Shown piece by piece: positions 43,499 to 52,947 of a stretch of 64,000 nt of DNA. The stretch's first letter is position 1, and each line of letters opens with the position of its first letter. This DNA is from Spirosoma utsteinense. GTDB taxonomy: Bacteria > Bacteroidota > Bacteroidia > Cytophagales > Spirosomataceae. Both the position numbers and the translations under genes were made by a program. The notes under the pieces were generated by a model, which ran no database searches, was not told the origin of the DNA, and saw only the letters and a program-made list of their open reading frames with translations. The stretch lies in assembly GCF_014282275.1 (NCBI RefSeq), contig NZ_VFIA01000023.1, positions 35,959 through 99,958 on the forward strand, in the 5' to 3' direction.

Positions 43499-45193
43499 CT
43501 ACCGGGAGGACGAGACTTTGGCGGCTGCTGACTTTTCGACTTCTTTCTTCACCGCTTCCCGCTGATCGTCGCGCAGGGTAGGGTAGGTGATACCCAACTG
43601 CTCCAGATACGTTTTGTACTTGGAAGGGTCGTAGTAAAACTTCTCCAGTTTCGGCTTGAACTCGGTCATTATCTTCTTGTTCAGATAGATGGCTGGTTGT
43701 TCTTTTGGCGAGATCAACGGCTCATACTTGATGTCTTTGGTTTGCTCATCTTTGTAATAGGCCCAGGCTTCCTTGATGATCTCCGGTTTCAGCAGCATAT
43801 CCAGCAGCGTCATAGCCTCCGCTTTAGCACCCGCAACGATGCCTTTGTGGGCAATAGGCGTCGCCATTGAAATGGCATTGGCCCAGTGGTGACCGGGCAG
43901 GCCGGGAATGTTGCTTGGGTAACGCAGCACAATAGTTGGCAGCGACCAGGAGATGTCGGCAATATCATCGGAGCCGCCACCCATCGGTGTCATGGCCTGG
44001 CCACCCATCATCACAACCGGGGCCGTTGAGGCAGGCATACCCATCGAGTCCAGTTTTACGGCCAGTCCTTCCACTTTGGGTGCCTGAAGTTCGAGTTGAG
44101 AGGCTCGCGCCAGCAACTGGTCATCGGCGCTCCAGGTAGGTAATCCTACTTTTTTGATATTCTCGTACATGGCCGCTGCAATCGGGCGGTTGGTGTGTAC
44201 CGGCCAGGCCGATCCCAAGATCTCGTAGGTGAACTTGGTATCGGTCATCATGGCGGCCCCTTCGGCTATTTTCATGCCTGTTTCAAAGAGCTTCTTGATC
44301 TTGGGGTACGTCCGTTCGCGGAAATAGTACCAGACAGCGGCCTTCGAAGGGACAACGTTCGGCTGGTCGCCCCCGTCAGGAATGACGTAGTGCGAACGCT
44401 GGGTGAGTTCGAGGTGCTCGCGCCGGTAGTTCCAGCCGACGTTCATGAGTTCGACCGCATCGAGGGCCGAGCGGCCCCGCCAGGGCGCACCCGCTGCGTG
44501 AGCGGCCTGCCCTTCGAAATTAAATCTCACCGATATGAGTCCGTTATACCCATTGTCGCCCCAGGCAACGCTGAGGTTGTTGGCAACGTGGGTGAAAATG
44601 CAGGCGTCTACATCTTTGAAATACCCGTCGCGCACGTAAAAAGCTTTGGTGCCTACAAGCTCTTCGGCTACACCGGGCCAGAGCATGAGCGTACCGGGGA
44701 TTTTTTCCCGCTCCATGAGTTTTTTTACCGCCAGCACCGCCACGATGTTGAGAGCCTGACCCGAGTTATGCCCTTCGCCGTGGCCGGGAGCACCTTCTAC
44801 AATCGGCTCTTTGTAGGCGACACCGGGTTTCTGGCTGGCCTTTGGAATGCAGTCGATGTCGGAGCCAACCGCAATGAGTGGCTTGCCCGACCCCCAGGTG
44901 GCAATCCAGGCAGTGGGGATACCGGCAATGCCTTTCTGAACGGTAAAGCCTTCTTTTTCCAGCAGGGTAGTCAGGTATTTGAACGATTCTTCTTCCTGAA
45001 AGCCAAGTTCAGAAAAACTAAACAGCATGTCATTAATCTGCTGGGCCTGCACCTTATTGGCTTCAACGGCGGCCACCGCTTCGGCTTTGAGTTTTTCGAT
45101 GCGGTCGTTTGGCTTACCCGTTTTTTTCGACTGAGCGAACAGCAGCACCGGGAGCAGGATTAATCCCAATAAAAGATTTGTACAGTATTTCAT
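43499..45193 (-). CDS. Secreted M20-family amidohydrolase (AbgB-like)
   Basis: 564 residues with a signal peptide (LLLGLILLPVLLFAQS). The M20/AbgB pattern is clear: FSELGFQEEES, IAVGSDIDCIPKASQ, GHGEGHNSGQALNIVAVLAV, GVAEELVGTKAFY, FEGQAAHAAGAPWRGRSALD and GGQAMTPMGGGSDDIADISW. AbgB with AbgA cleaves p-aminobenzoyl-glutamate; other family members remove amino acids from small amides. Here the enzyme is exported, so it probably acts on extracellular amides. No AbgA partner is adjacent. Confidence 0.9.
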   Translation of the reverse strand: MKYCTNLLLGLILLPVLLFAQSKKTGKPNDRIEKLKAEAVAAVEANKVQAQQINDMLFSFSELGFQEEESFKYLTTLLEKEGFTVQKGIAGIPTAWIATWGSGKPLIAVGSDIDCIPKASQKPGVAYKEPIVEGAPGHGEGHNSGQALNIVAVLAVKKLMEREKIPGTLMLWPGVAEELVGTKAFYVRDGYFKDVDACIFTHVANNLSVAWGDNGYNGLISVRFNFEGQAAHAAGAPWRGRSALDAVELMNVGWNYRREHLELTQRSHYVIPDGGDQPNVVPSKAAVWYYFRERTYPKIKKLFETGMKIAEGAAMMTDTKFTYEILGSAWPVHTNRPIAAAMYENIKKVGLPTWSADDQLLARASQLELQAPKVEGLAVKLDSMGMPASTAPVVMMGGQAMTPMGGGSDDIADISWSLPTIVLRYPSNIPGLPGHHWANAISMATPIAHKGIVAGAKAEAMTLLDMLLKPEIIKEAWAYYKDEQTKDIKYEPLISPKEQPAIYLNKKIMTEFKPKLEKFYYDPSKYKTYLEQLGITYPTLRDDQREAVKKEVEKSAAAKVSSSR

Positions 45194-45597
45194 AGGTATC
45201 GCAAAATTTTGTGAGGTATTTCTGAGGATTAGCTCCTAAAAATAAGGAAACTATCCTGTTTATACGAATTTGACTTTTCCGAGTTGCTCAGCGCTGGAGA
45301 ACGGGGATATTAACCGTCAGCTGAAGCGAGCGCGAGTTGGCCATCCGGGTTATGCATAGTACGCGTCAGGAACATCGACAACTTCCCATTTAAAGCGTAA
45401 CTCCTCTGCCGGTGTCGGCAAAAGATTGATTTGGGTAGCCATGAGTGGGTGCGGAATCATTAAATCTTCCTGCTGATTCTAAAAATCAGCACTCAATAAA
45501 CGGGCTACAGTAATTTTCGTCAGCCTGTAACGCCTTTATAACTACTTTTGCGGCTCAGTTTTGTATCGTAGTTTTCAATCGTTTATACCCTGGTCCA
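45194..45597. promoter_or_regulatory. Divergent control region of the amidohydrolase and icd genes
   Basis: 404 bp without a supportable gene. It contains a -7 element for icd (45543-45550). A weak hairpin AGGATT...AATCAGC-type pairing is not convincing, and I see nothing else. Confidence 0.5.
45543..45550 (+). promoter_or_regulatory. -7 promoter element for icd
   Basis: TACTTTTG, a full match to TAnnTTTG, 47 bp upstream of the icd ATG at 45598. The -33 box is weak; TTTTCG at 45514-45519 is somewhat too far away. Confidence 0.5.
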
Positions 45598-46821
45598 ATG
45601 GAAAAAATTAAAGTGGCAAATCCGGTTGTCGAACTGGATGGCGACGAAATGACTCGCATAATCTGGAAGTTTATCAAAGACAAGCTGATTCTGCCTTACG
45701 TTGACGTTGATATCAAATATTATGACCTTGGCATCGAATACCGGGATGAAACCAACGACCAGGTGACCATCGATGCGGCCAATGCGATCAAAGAATATGG
45801 CGTTGGCATCAAGTGTGCCACCATTACGCCCGACGAAGACCGCGTTAAGGAGTTCAATCTGAAGCAGATGTGGAAGTCGCCTAACGGCACGATCCGCAAT
45901 ATTCTGGACGGTACCGTGTTCCGCGAGCCAATCGTGATGAACAACGTACCTCGTTTGGTTACCAACTGGACCGCCCCCATCATCGTGGGTCGTCACGCGT
46001 TTGGCGATCAGTACCGGGCTACCGATTTCCTGGTACCGGGTAAGGGTAAGCTGACCATGAAGTTCGAAGGCGAAGACGGAACGGTGCAGGAGTATGAAGT
46101 ATTCAACTTCCCCGGCGCTGGTGTAGCCATGGGTATGTACAACCTGGACGAGTCGATCCGTGGTTTTGCCAAAGCCTGTTTCAATATGGCGTTGCAGAAA
46201 AACTGGCCGCTCTACCTGTCAACGAAGAACACGATCCTGAAAAAATACGACGGTCGTTTCAAGGATATCTTCCAGGAAATCTACGATGCCGAATTTGCCG
46301 GTAAAGTTCATTACGAACACCGCCTGATCGACGACATGGTTGCTTCTGCTCTGAAATGGGAAGGTAATTTCGTATGGGCCTGCAAAAACTACGACGGCGA
46401 CGTTCAGTCGGACACTATCGCGCAGGGCTTCGGTTCACTGGGGCTGATGACGTCTGTACTGGTTACGCCCGATGGCCAGACGATGGAAGCCGAAGCGGCT
46501 CACGGTACGGTGACCCGTCACTACCGCGAGTACCAGAAAGGCAACAAAACCTCGACCAACCCGATTGCATCGATTTACGCCTGGACGCGTGGTCTGGCCT
46601 TCCGGGGTCTGCTGGACGGCAACCACGAGCTGATCGATTTTGCCAACGCGCTGGAAGCCGTTTGTGTTGAAACCGTTGAAAGCGGCAAAATGACGAAAGA
46701 TCTGGCCCTGTCGGCCTATCCTGTCGGCACGAAGCTAACGGCTGGTGAGCATTACATGAACACCGAAGATTTCCTCGATGCGCTGGATACGAATCTGAAA
46801 GCAAAGCGGGGACTGGCTTAA
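45598..46821 (+). CDS. icd: NADP-dependent isocitrate dehydrogenase, dimeric eukaryote-like type
   Basis: 407 residues. The opening [58 protein letters not shown], metal-binding [18 protein letters not shown] and [17 protein letters not shown] identify the subfamily shared with eukaryotic IDH1/IDH2 (type II), not the Escherichia coli type. It oxidises isocitrate to 2-oxoglutarate in the TCA cycle, in the cytoplasm. It ends before a 17-nt-armed inverted repeat. Confidence 0.96.
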   Translation: MEKIKVANPVVELDGDEMTRIIWKFIKDKLILPYVDVDIKYYDLGIEYRDETNDQVTIDAANAIKEYGVGIKCATITPDEDRVKEFNLKQMWKSPNGTIRNILDGTVFREPIVMNNVPRLVTNWTAPIIVGRHAFGDQYRATDFLVPGKGKLTMKFEGEDGTVQEYEVFNFPGAGVAMGMYNLDESIRGFAKACFNMALQKNWPLYLSTKNTILKKYDGRFKDIFQEIYDAEFAGKVHYEHRLIDDMVASALKWEGNFVWACKNYDGDVQSDTIAQGFGSLGLMTSVLVTPDGQTMEAEAAHGTVTRHYREYQKGNKTSTNPIASIYAWTRGLAFRGLLDGNHELIDFANALEAVCVETVESGKMTKDLALSAYPVGTKLTAGEHYMNTEDFLDALDTNLKAKRGLA

Positions 46822-46838
46822 CGCCTGATCCATACACA

Positions 46839-46885
46839 ATTCGTGCCCCGGCTGACGACATACATCGCTCAGCCGGGGCACGAAT
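46839..46885. terminator. Inverted repeat between icd and the hybrid kinase gene
   Basis: Exact 17-nt arms ATTCGTGCCCCGGCTGA (46839-46855) and its complement (46869-46885) with a 13-nt loop, between convergent genes. There is no long T run, so termination strength is uncertain. Confidence 0.7.
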
Positions 46886-46949
46886 GCGTTAAAACGGGCC
46901 GTATACCGATAAGAGCCATAAAACGCCTGGGTATGTGGGTTAGCCTCCC

Positions 46950-48050
46950 TTATTCACTGGCCTGAGGTAGCCAGATGGTTACCTGTGTTAGCCCTGATTC
47001 ATTGCTCTCAATTTCCGTACGGCCTCTGTTCAGCTCCACGAGTTTTTTTACAATGGCCAGTCCCAGACCAAAGCCCTGCTGTTCAAACTTACTGCGGTTG
47101 AACTGGGTAAACGGGGATATGCGGGCTATGTCCTCCGGTTTCATGGGGTTACCACTGTTGGTTAGCGATATACGGTAACTGGATTCTACTTTTTCGCCGG
47201 TCAGGCGAATGGGTTGTACCGAGTTGGAGAATTTAAAGGCGTTATCGAACAGCTCCTCCAGGCATACGCGCAGATTTTCTTCGGACATAGCCAGGTTAGC
47301 GGCTTCCAGCTCGATGAGGTACGTAGATTTTCGATCCATCCTGTACTCTACGGCTTCGGCCCAGTGGCGAACGAGCGTGCCGGATATAGCTGTTTGGCCG
47401 GTAGTATAATGGCTGTAGTGGTCGTTCGAGGTGTCCAGATACTGGAGAATGTCCATCAGCCGGATATTATCCAGCGATCGTTTCAGCCGCAGGCCGCATA
47501 CTTTGATCATCGTGAGCATGGAAACCAGGTCGTCGCTATCGATATCCTGATGCTGATCGATCAGTAGCGACGTAAACCCAATGATACCCGTCAGACTGGT
47601 GTTGTATTCGTGAACAGAGACGGCAGCCAGCGTTCGCCGGTGTTCGTTGAGTTGAGCCTGTATATCGGTCTTCCGCGATACTTCCCGTTGAAGGCGGCTG
47701 TCGATGGCCTTCATCAGGTTCTCCAGGGTAAATGGCTTTGTCAGGTAGTCGTCGGCCCCCCCAACCATTCCCCGGCGCATATCGGCGGGGTCTGTTTTAG
47801 CCGTTAAGAAGATAAAGGGAACGGTAACGAGCGATCGATTCGCGCGGATCACCTCCAGTACCTTGTAGCCATCGGTTACCGGCATCATAATATCGCACAG
47901 GATCAGATTTGGCTTATGAAGCAGGGCCTGGCTAATACCGTCAGCTCCATTCGAGGCCGTTTCTACCTGAAATCCATGCAACAGTAGTATCTCTTCTATA
48001 TTTTCCCGTATCTGTGCTTCATCTTCAATAACTAGTATTTTGGTGGCCAT
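46950..48050 (-). CDS. Response-regulator/histidine-kinase hybrid
   Basis: 366 residues. Receiver domain (1-120) with phospho-acceptor D53 (LILCDIMMPVTDGYKVLEVI) and KPF, then a kinase module with candidate His147 in AAVSVHEYNTSLTGIIGF, N box CLEELFDNAFKFSNS, and G2 GFGLGLAIVKKLVELN. The G1 box, normally D-x-G-x-G, reads SLTNSGNPMKPED, so the adenine-contacting Asp is Asn. It lies 38 bp after the large PAS/GAF kinase and is its likely partner, accepting phosphate on D53. Confidence 0.88.
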   Translation of the reverse strand: MATKILVIEDEAQIRENIEEILLLHGFQVETASNGADGISQALLHKPNLILCDIMMPVTDGYKVLEVIRANRSLVTVPFIFLTAKTDPADMRRGMVGGADDYLTKPFTLENLMKAIDSRLQREVSRKTDIQAQLNEHRRTLAAVSVHEYNTSLTGIIGFTSLLIDQHQDIDSDDLVSMLTMIKVCGLRLKRSLDNIRLMDILQYLDTSNDHYSHYTTGQTAISGTLVRHWAEAVEYRMDRKSTYLIELEAANLAMSEENLRVCLEELFDNAFKFSNSVQPIRLTGEKVESSYRISLTNSGNPMKPEDIARISPFTQFNRSKFEQQGFGLGLAIVKKLVELNRGRTEIESNESGLTQVTIWLPQASE

Positions 48051-48088
48051 CTTTCGGTAAATTGTTTTTTGAGGAGCGAAGAAATAAA

Positions 48089-51000
48089 TTATGGGTTATG
48101 GAAAGGCTGAACCTGACTGCCAACGCCTGCTGGCAACGTAATCGTAAACGTTGTGCCTTTGTTCTCTTTACTTTGGATCGTGAGCTGTCCGTCGTGCAAG
48201 TCAACAAATTGCCGGGCAATGACCAGACCTAAGCCGGTACCCGGAATGCCGGCCGTGTTGCTGGCGCGGGAAAAAGCCTGGAATAAGGTGCAAAGGTCTT
48301 TTTCAGGAATGCCAATGCCCGTGTCGATAACGTCTATGCGCAGGCCGTTGTCGGTAAAGAGAAGATGCAGACGGGGCGACTCCCGCGAAAACTTGAACGC
48401 ATTCGACAGCAGGTTGACGATAACATGGCTCATTAACTTTTCATCTATCCACACCGGCCGGGGTGTACCTTCTACGCCCAGGATAACCGATCGCCCGTCG
48501 GTACGACTGCTGAAGTGAATGGCCGCAACGCTTTCACAGACGGCAACTGCATTCCCCCAGTGAGGACGAAAAACTACTTTACCCGCTTCGATCTTGCCAA
48601 TTGTCAGCATGTCGCTGAGGAGGTCGCCAAATTTCTCGATCTCCCGCTCAATCACGGCCAGGTGGTTATGAATGGATTGGCGGGCGCTGGCCGTGTTCAG
48701 GTTCAGGTACAGTTTGATCAGATCGACGCTGGACTGAATCGTAGCCAGGGGCGTTCGGAACTCATGCGAAGCGGTTGCTACAAACTGCGACTTAAGCTGG
48801 TTGAGTTCCTGCTCCCGATGCAGGGATTGCTGCAGGATGAGTTCCTGTTCTTTCTGGCTGGTAATGTTATTGGCAATACCGATATGCCGGGTTACGGCAC
48901 CGGCCTCATCACGAATGATAAACGTGCGAATCGACAGCCAGCGTATGGATCTGGCCGGGCCGTGCAGGCGGCAATAGAGCTGGCCTTCTATGCCCGCGCG
49001 GTATTGTCTGAGAAACGCAAGAAACGCTGGTCGGTCGTCAGCCACAACCGCCTTCAGAAACGATCTGGGGTTATCACGTAAGCTCTGACGACTTACGTTC
49101 CAGACCCGTTCATAGGCTGCGTTGACGTAGAGTAACCGGAAGGGTGTGGCCGAGTGAATCCAGAAAACTTCGTCGACATTTTCGGCAATTTCCCGAAAGC
49201 GCTGCTCGCTTTCCCGCAGGCTCTCTTCGGCCAGTTTGCGCTCTGTTACGTCCCAGGCAACACCAATAGCCCGGTTTGGATGGCCCTGTTCATCCCGGGT
49301 TATCAATCCATTCGCTTCAATATACCGGATGGCACCACTGGGTTGTATGATTCGACACACATTGCTCAGTACCTCACTGCCTAAGTGTTCCTGGTAACGC
49401 TTCATAAATCCAGGCAGATCGTCGGGATGGATCATCTTGATGAAGTTCTCGAAACGCCAGTCTGGCCTACCCGGTCTCATGCCGTACATTTCCCACATAC
49501 GATCATCCCAGAGCAGGGTATCCTGCTTCAGATCATTCTCCCAAATGCCCTGCCCTGAAGCCTGGGTAGCCAGCTGAAGCCGCTGGTTGAGGTTTCTTAA
49601 CTGCGTTTCAGCCTGCTGTCGTTCGGTAATGTCGCGGGCTGATCCATAGACCACATTGTCGATCGCAATGGCGTTCCATTCGATAATACGGTAGGTGCCG
49701 TCTTTCTTGCGGAACTGGTTTATCTGATTCTCAACCGGCTGCTGAAGGATAACAGCCAGCAACTGCTGATAGACGTATTTCTGCTCCTCGGGGTGTAGTA
49801 AATATAAAAACGGGATTGCGATTAGCTCGGCTTCCGAATACCCCAGCACGGACTGAAAGGCCTGGTTTACCTTCGACAGGTTGCCATGGGCATCGGATAT
49901 GCAGTGCATGTCCAGCGCCCCGTTGAAGAACGTATCCAGCTCCTGGTTCTTCTGCTGAAACTTCTGTTCAGCCATTTTCAGCGCAGCAATATCGGTGGCG
50001 ATCCCTATATATCCGATCGTTGTGCCTGCTTCGTCCTGAAGCGCATTTATCGTCAACAGCATAGGGGCGTTTCTGCCATCTTTCCCTATGGCGACACATT
50101 CTTCATAAAAATACCGTTTACTAGCCACCGCCAGCGCCACGTTATTTATGGATAAGGAGGTAGACCCGGGGGCTGAGTATGAAATGATTGGGGTCGGTTT
50201 GTCGGGTAAGCCAGCATCAATCCGGAAAACGAGGCCGATAAGTTCGTTTGGCCCATATCCCAGTAAGTTTTCACAGGCCGGGTTCGATGTCTGGATGATA
50301 CCATGAATGTCGGTAGACAGAATAGCCTGACCGGCATGTTTGAGAATAGCCTGGTGTAAGGTCGACAGGTGTCCAATCTCCTGGGTCCGCTCTTCTACCC
50401 ATTGCTCCAGCTGTTCGGTATGTTGTTTTTGTTTGTTATTCAGGTATCGCTGGTATAAGGTCAGGCCTAGGTGAGTGGCCGATTTCCGGGCAATCTGAAA
50501 ATGCTCTTCTGTAAAGTAATCAGGTGAATAAGAGGCTAACGTGAACGCACCCAGGCATCGTTGCCGACGGAATAATGGAATGATCAGCAGCGAGCGAACG
50601 CCCTGCTGGTAAAGTTCCTGGGCTAACGGCACATCGGTCATTTCAGCTTCCAGCACAGGTAGATAGATACCGTGGGAATTCTTGAGAAGGTAGCTGTAGC
50701 AGGAGTCAGGAGCGTCTATGACCATAGCTTCTTCCTCAGAAACACCATTGACGATCTGACAATCGGCAATAACCCTACGGGCAGCTTCGTCGATGCGAAA
50801 TACCCGCAACCGGTCGCAGGGCACCAGTGCATTGATATGCTTCAAGATGATTGCCAGCGGAGAGTGGTCGGTTGAGTAACGGCTCAGTAAGGTCTGATCG
50901 AGCGCATGCAGACCCGTTAAATACTGGTTGAGACGCGTTACGCCTAGCTGATGCTGTACGTGGAAGGTAAGATTGACAACCAGTGTGCCGAAGGTCTGTA

Positions 51001-51844
51001 GCAGACTGGCGTCGATTTTAGGCCACTTTTTCGATTGGGTTTCTGTAAAGAAGCCGACGAAACCGGTCAGGTGGGCATCCCGAATCAGGGGTACCGCCAG
51101 CATCGATTGGGCTGACGCAGACTCGAACAGGCGTTTCTCCTGAATGGCCTCCGGGGGGAGATCATCGACGGTCAGACAGAGCGGGATTTCGTTTGTTAGT
51201 CGGTGGTTTAGCCAGTTGAACTCATGGTGTGATAGATGGGACAGGTCATTTTTACGGGGTTCGGGGCTATTGGCCCGCCATTCGTACATACGACATCCGG
51301 GCTGTTCTGCACCGGCATAGCTGACGATGGCAACCCCGTCGGCCTGGTTGTAGCAGCCAAGCTCGCCCAGGGCGTGGACAACGTGCGTATCGAGTTCGTC
51401 GGCATTGGCGGAGAGAAACCAATCCGATAGCGTCGAAACAAAGGAGTCGATCGTCCGGCGCGTGTGATGCTTGCTGTCCCGGTGGTTCTGTCTGTCAACT
51501 ACCTCAACGCTGATCTGGACCGCTTCGTCGAGCCGGGTTAGGGTGATATGAAGCCAGCTGTGTTCGCCAGCCCGTTGTAGAGGTTCCTCCAGCGTTTGTT
51601 CGTCGCCAGTCCGGCTAACTGTCAGCAGCTGGTGAGTGAAGTTAGCTTCCCGTTCCGGGAGAAGAAGTCCGCGAACGGGCTGGCCAATGAGTGAGTCGGG
51701 TGTTTGATTGAGCAGAGATGCAAGTGAGGTATTGACAAGCTGATAGCAAAATCCGGTGTTTCCGTCCTTATCCGGGCATGTAGGTACAACAAATGCCACT
51801 CCTCGCCGGGATGCATCGAACCAACTTCGTAAAAGCTTATCCAT
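48089..51844 (-). CDS. Large multi-PAS/GAF soluble sensor histidine kinase
   Basis: The ATG at 51844 (MDKLLRSWFDASRRG) is preferred over a TTG at 51880. About 1251 residues and no membrane helix. In order: PAS (to about 125), GAF (about 140-300), GAF (about 320-480), a coiled coil (LEQWVEERTQEIGHLS), four PAS domains (AGQAILSTDIHGIIQTSNPA; FNGALDMHCISDAHGNLSK; ASGQGIWENDL; VDEVFWIHSATPF), then HisKA with TASHEFRTPLATIQSS and HATPase with DTGIGIPE and GTGLGLVIARQ. It likely integrates several cytoplasmic signals such as redox or light. Confidence 0.92.
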   Translation of the reverse strand: MDKLLRSWFDASRRGVAFVVPTCPDKDGNTGFCYQLVNTSLASLLNQTPDSLIGQPVRGLLLPEREANFTHQLLTVSRTGDEQTLEEPLQRAGEHSWLHITLTRLDEAVQISVEVVDRQNHRDSKHHTRRTIDSFVSTLSDWFLSANADELDTHVVHALGELGCYNQADGVAIVSYAGAEQPGCRMYEWRANSPEPRKNDLSHLSHHEFNWLNHRLTNEIPLCLTVDDLPPEAIQEKRLFESASAQSMLAVPLIRDAHLTGFVGFFTETQSKKWPKIDASLLQTFGTLVVNLTFHVQHQLGVTRLNQYLTGLHALDQTLLSRYSTDHSPLAIILKHINALVPCDRLRVFRIDEAARRVIADCQIVNGVSEEEAMVIDAPDSCYSYLLKNSHGIYLPVLEAEMTDVPLAQELYQQGVRSLLIIPLFRRQRCLGAFTLASYSPDYFTEEHFQIARKSATHLGLTLYQRYLNNKQKQHTEQLEQWVEERTQEIGHLSTLHQAILKHAGQAILSTDIHGIIQTSNPACENLLGYGPNELIGLVFRIDAGLPDKPTPIISYSAPGSTSLSINNVALAVASKRYFYEECVAIGKDGRNAPMLLTINALQDEAGTTIGYIGIATDIAALKMAEQKFQQKNQELDTFFNGALDMHCISDAHGNLSKVNQAFQSVLGYSEAELIAIPFLYLLHPEEQKYVYQQLLAVILQQPVENQINQFRKKDGTYRIIEWNAIAIDNVVYGSARDITERQQAETQLRNLNQRLQLATQASGQGIWENDLKQDTLLWDDRMWEMYGMRPGRPDWRFENFIKMIHPDDLPGFMKRYQEHLGSEVLSNVCRIIQPSGAIRYIEANGLITRDEQGHPNRAIGVAWDVTERKLAEESLRESEQRFREIAENVDEVFWIHSATPFRLLYVNAAYERVWNVSRQSLRDNPRSFLKAVVADDRPAFLAFLRQYRAGIEGQLYCRLHGPARSIRWLSIRTFIIRDEAGAVTRHIGIANNITSQKEQELILQQSLHREQELNQLKSQFVATASHEFRTPLATIQSSVDLIKLYLNLNTASARQSIHNHLAVIEREIEKFGDLLSDMLTIGKIEAGKVVFRPHWGNAVAVCESVAAIHFSSRTDGRSVILGVEGTPRPVWIDEKLMSHVIVNLLSNAFKFSRESPRLHLLFTDNGLRIDVIDTGIGIPEKDLCTLFQAFSRASNTAGIPGTGLGLVIARQFVDLHDGQLTIQSKENKGTTFTITLPAGVGSQVQPFHNP

Positions 51845-52462
51845 TGCAGGCCAGCGTATGTGTACCCGAATTAAATTCAATAATCGTCATTGCTAAGATA
51901 GATTTGTAGTAAATCGAAAAACCAAACGGGCTTGTCTCTTTAGTATATAAAATTTGATTTTTTGATTATACTACCAACATGCTAGATTGAACGATAGAAT
52001 ATGTCGGATACAAAGCTTGACTTTTTCTTATACACACGCTCAAGTATAAGGGTAATTAACTTACGAATTTACTCAACCAGATGATGAGGAAACTAAATAG
52101 TAAAATTTGTTTAAAATAACAGAATAGAATTTACAATAAAAAGCGCCTTCAGCACGAGCTGCCCTACCCCATGAAGGAAAAGTAAGTAAGTCTATATGAT
52201 TACACTTTTACCTGTATACGTTATCTATGCACGGGTGGCCCTTAGCTAATAAAGTATGCCGGGGAGCAGCTAGACAGCCTGCATCCTGAACCGAATGACG
52301 CGGTTCCCTACCCCAGGCATGCAAACTTATGTTGAACGTATGCTGGTTTTTACCACCCGTATTGGAGTAGAAATAAGGTTTATTGATTTTTATTGATCGT
52401 ATATATCATAATCAACTGACAACTGGCTGCGGGCCAGTCAGCCAGTATAATCCCAAAAGCCA
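51845..52462. other. A+T-rich intergenic region, 618 bp
   Basis: Between the divergent kinase and Dabb genes. Clearly richer in A and T than the flanking genes. No plausible gene, terminator, tRNA-like fold or clean -7 element was recognised. It presumably holds both promoters. A short stem (ACTGGC/GCCAGT) lies at 52431-52446. Confidence 0.5.
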
Positions 52463-52861
52463 ATGAAAATATTTTTTGCAAGCCTCCTGTTTGTAATGGC
52501 TCTGACAAACATGGCCACGGCTACCCCATTACCTCGTAAACCTATGAAAGCAACCTCCGTTCAGCACATTGTCCTGTTTAAGTTCAAACCCGAAACAACG
52601 CCTGAAAAAGTAAAAGAGATCGTGGCGGCTTTTGAAGCATTGCCGTCGAAGATCAAGGAAATAAAAGACTTTAAATGGGGTACCAATAACAGTCCCGAAA
52701 ATCTCAACAAGGGCCTGACCCACGCCTTTATCCTGACGTTCGATAACGAGAAAGACCGTGATGCCTACCTTCCGCACCCGGCCCATAAGGAATTTGGGTC
52801 GGTTGTTGGCGCGTGGCTGGCCGACGTGACTGTCGTTGATTTTACGGATCAGGCTAAGTAA
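52463..52861 (+). CDS. Exported Dabb (stress-responsive alpha/beta barrel) domain protein
   Basis: 132 residues with a signal peptide (MKIFFASLLFVMALTNMATA). The Dabb domain starts at VQHIVLFKFKPETTPEKVKE and includes AFILTFDNEKDRDAYLPHP and HKEFG. Such domains form dimeric ferredoxin-like barrels; biochemical roles vary and are mostly unknown. It is convergent with the S9 peptidase gene. Confidence 0.88.
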   Translation: MKIFFASLLFVMALTNMATATPLPRKPMKATSVQHIVLFKFKPETTPEKVKEIVAAFEALPSKIKEIKDFKWGTNNSPENLNKGLTHAFILTFDNEKDRDAYLPHPAHKEFGSVVGAWLADVTVVDFTDQAK

Positions 52862-52864
52862 GAC

Positions 52865-52947
52865 GGCAGAAAGGGGAGGAGGGGGAGGAAGGGGAATCGG
52901 TATGGACTCCCTCTCTTCCCCTTCGTCCCCCTCCTCCCCTTTCTGCC
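52865..52947. terminator. Purine-rich inverted repeat between convergent genes
   Basis: Exact 22-nt arms at 52865-52886 and 52926-52947, left arm G/A rich (GGCAGAAAGGGGAGG...). It begins 3 bp after the Dabb stop and ends at the edge of the peptidase stop codon. It looks like the 33.4-kb element in composition but not in sequence. Confidence 0.7.

Noticed and set aside
45300..45460. A short minus-strand frame ending in a plausible peptide (FKWEVVDVPDAYYA)
   Set aside because: The possible start is out of frame by one base around a run of five A; too short to support as a gene or pseudogene.
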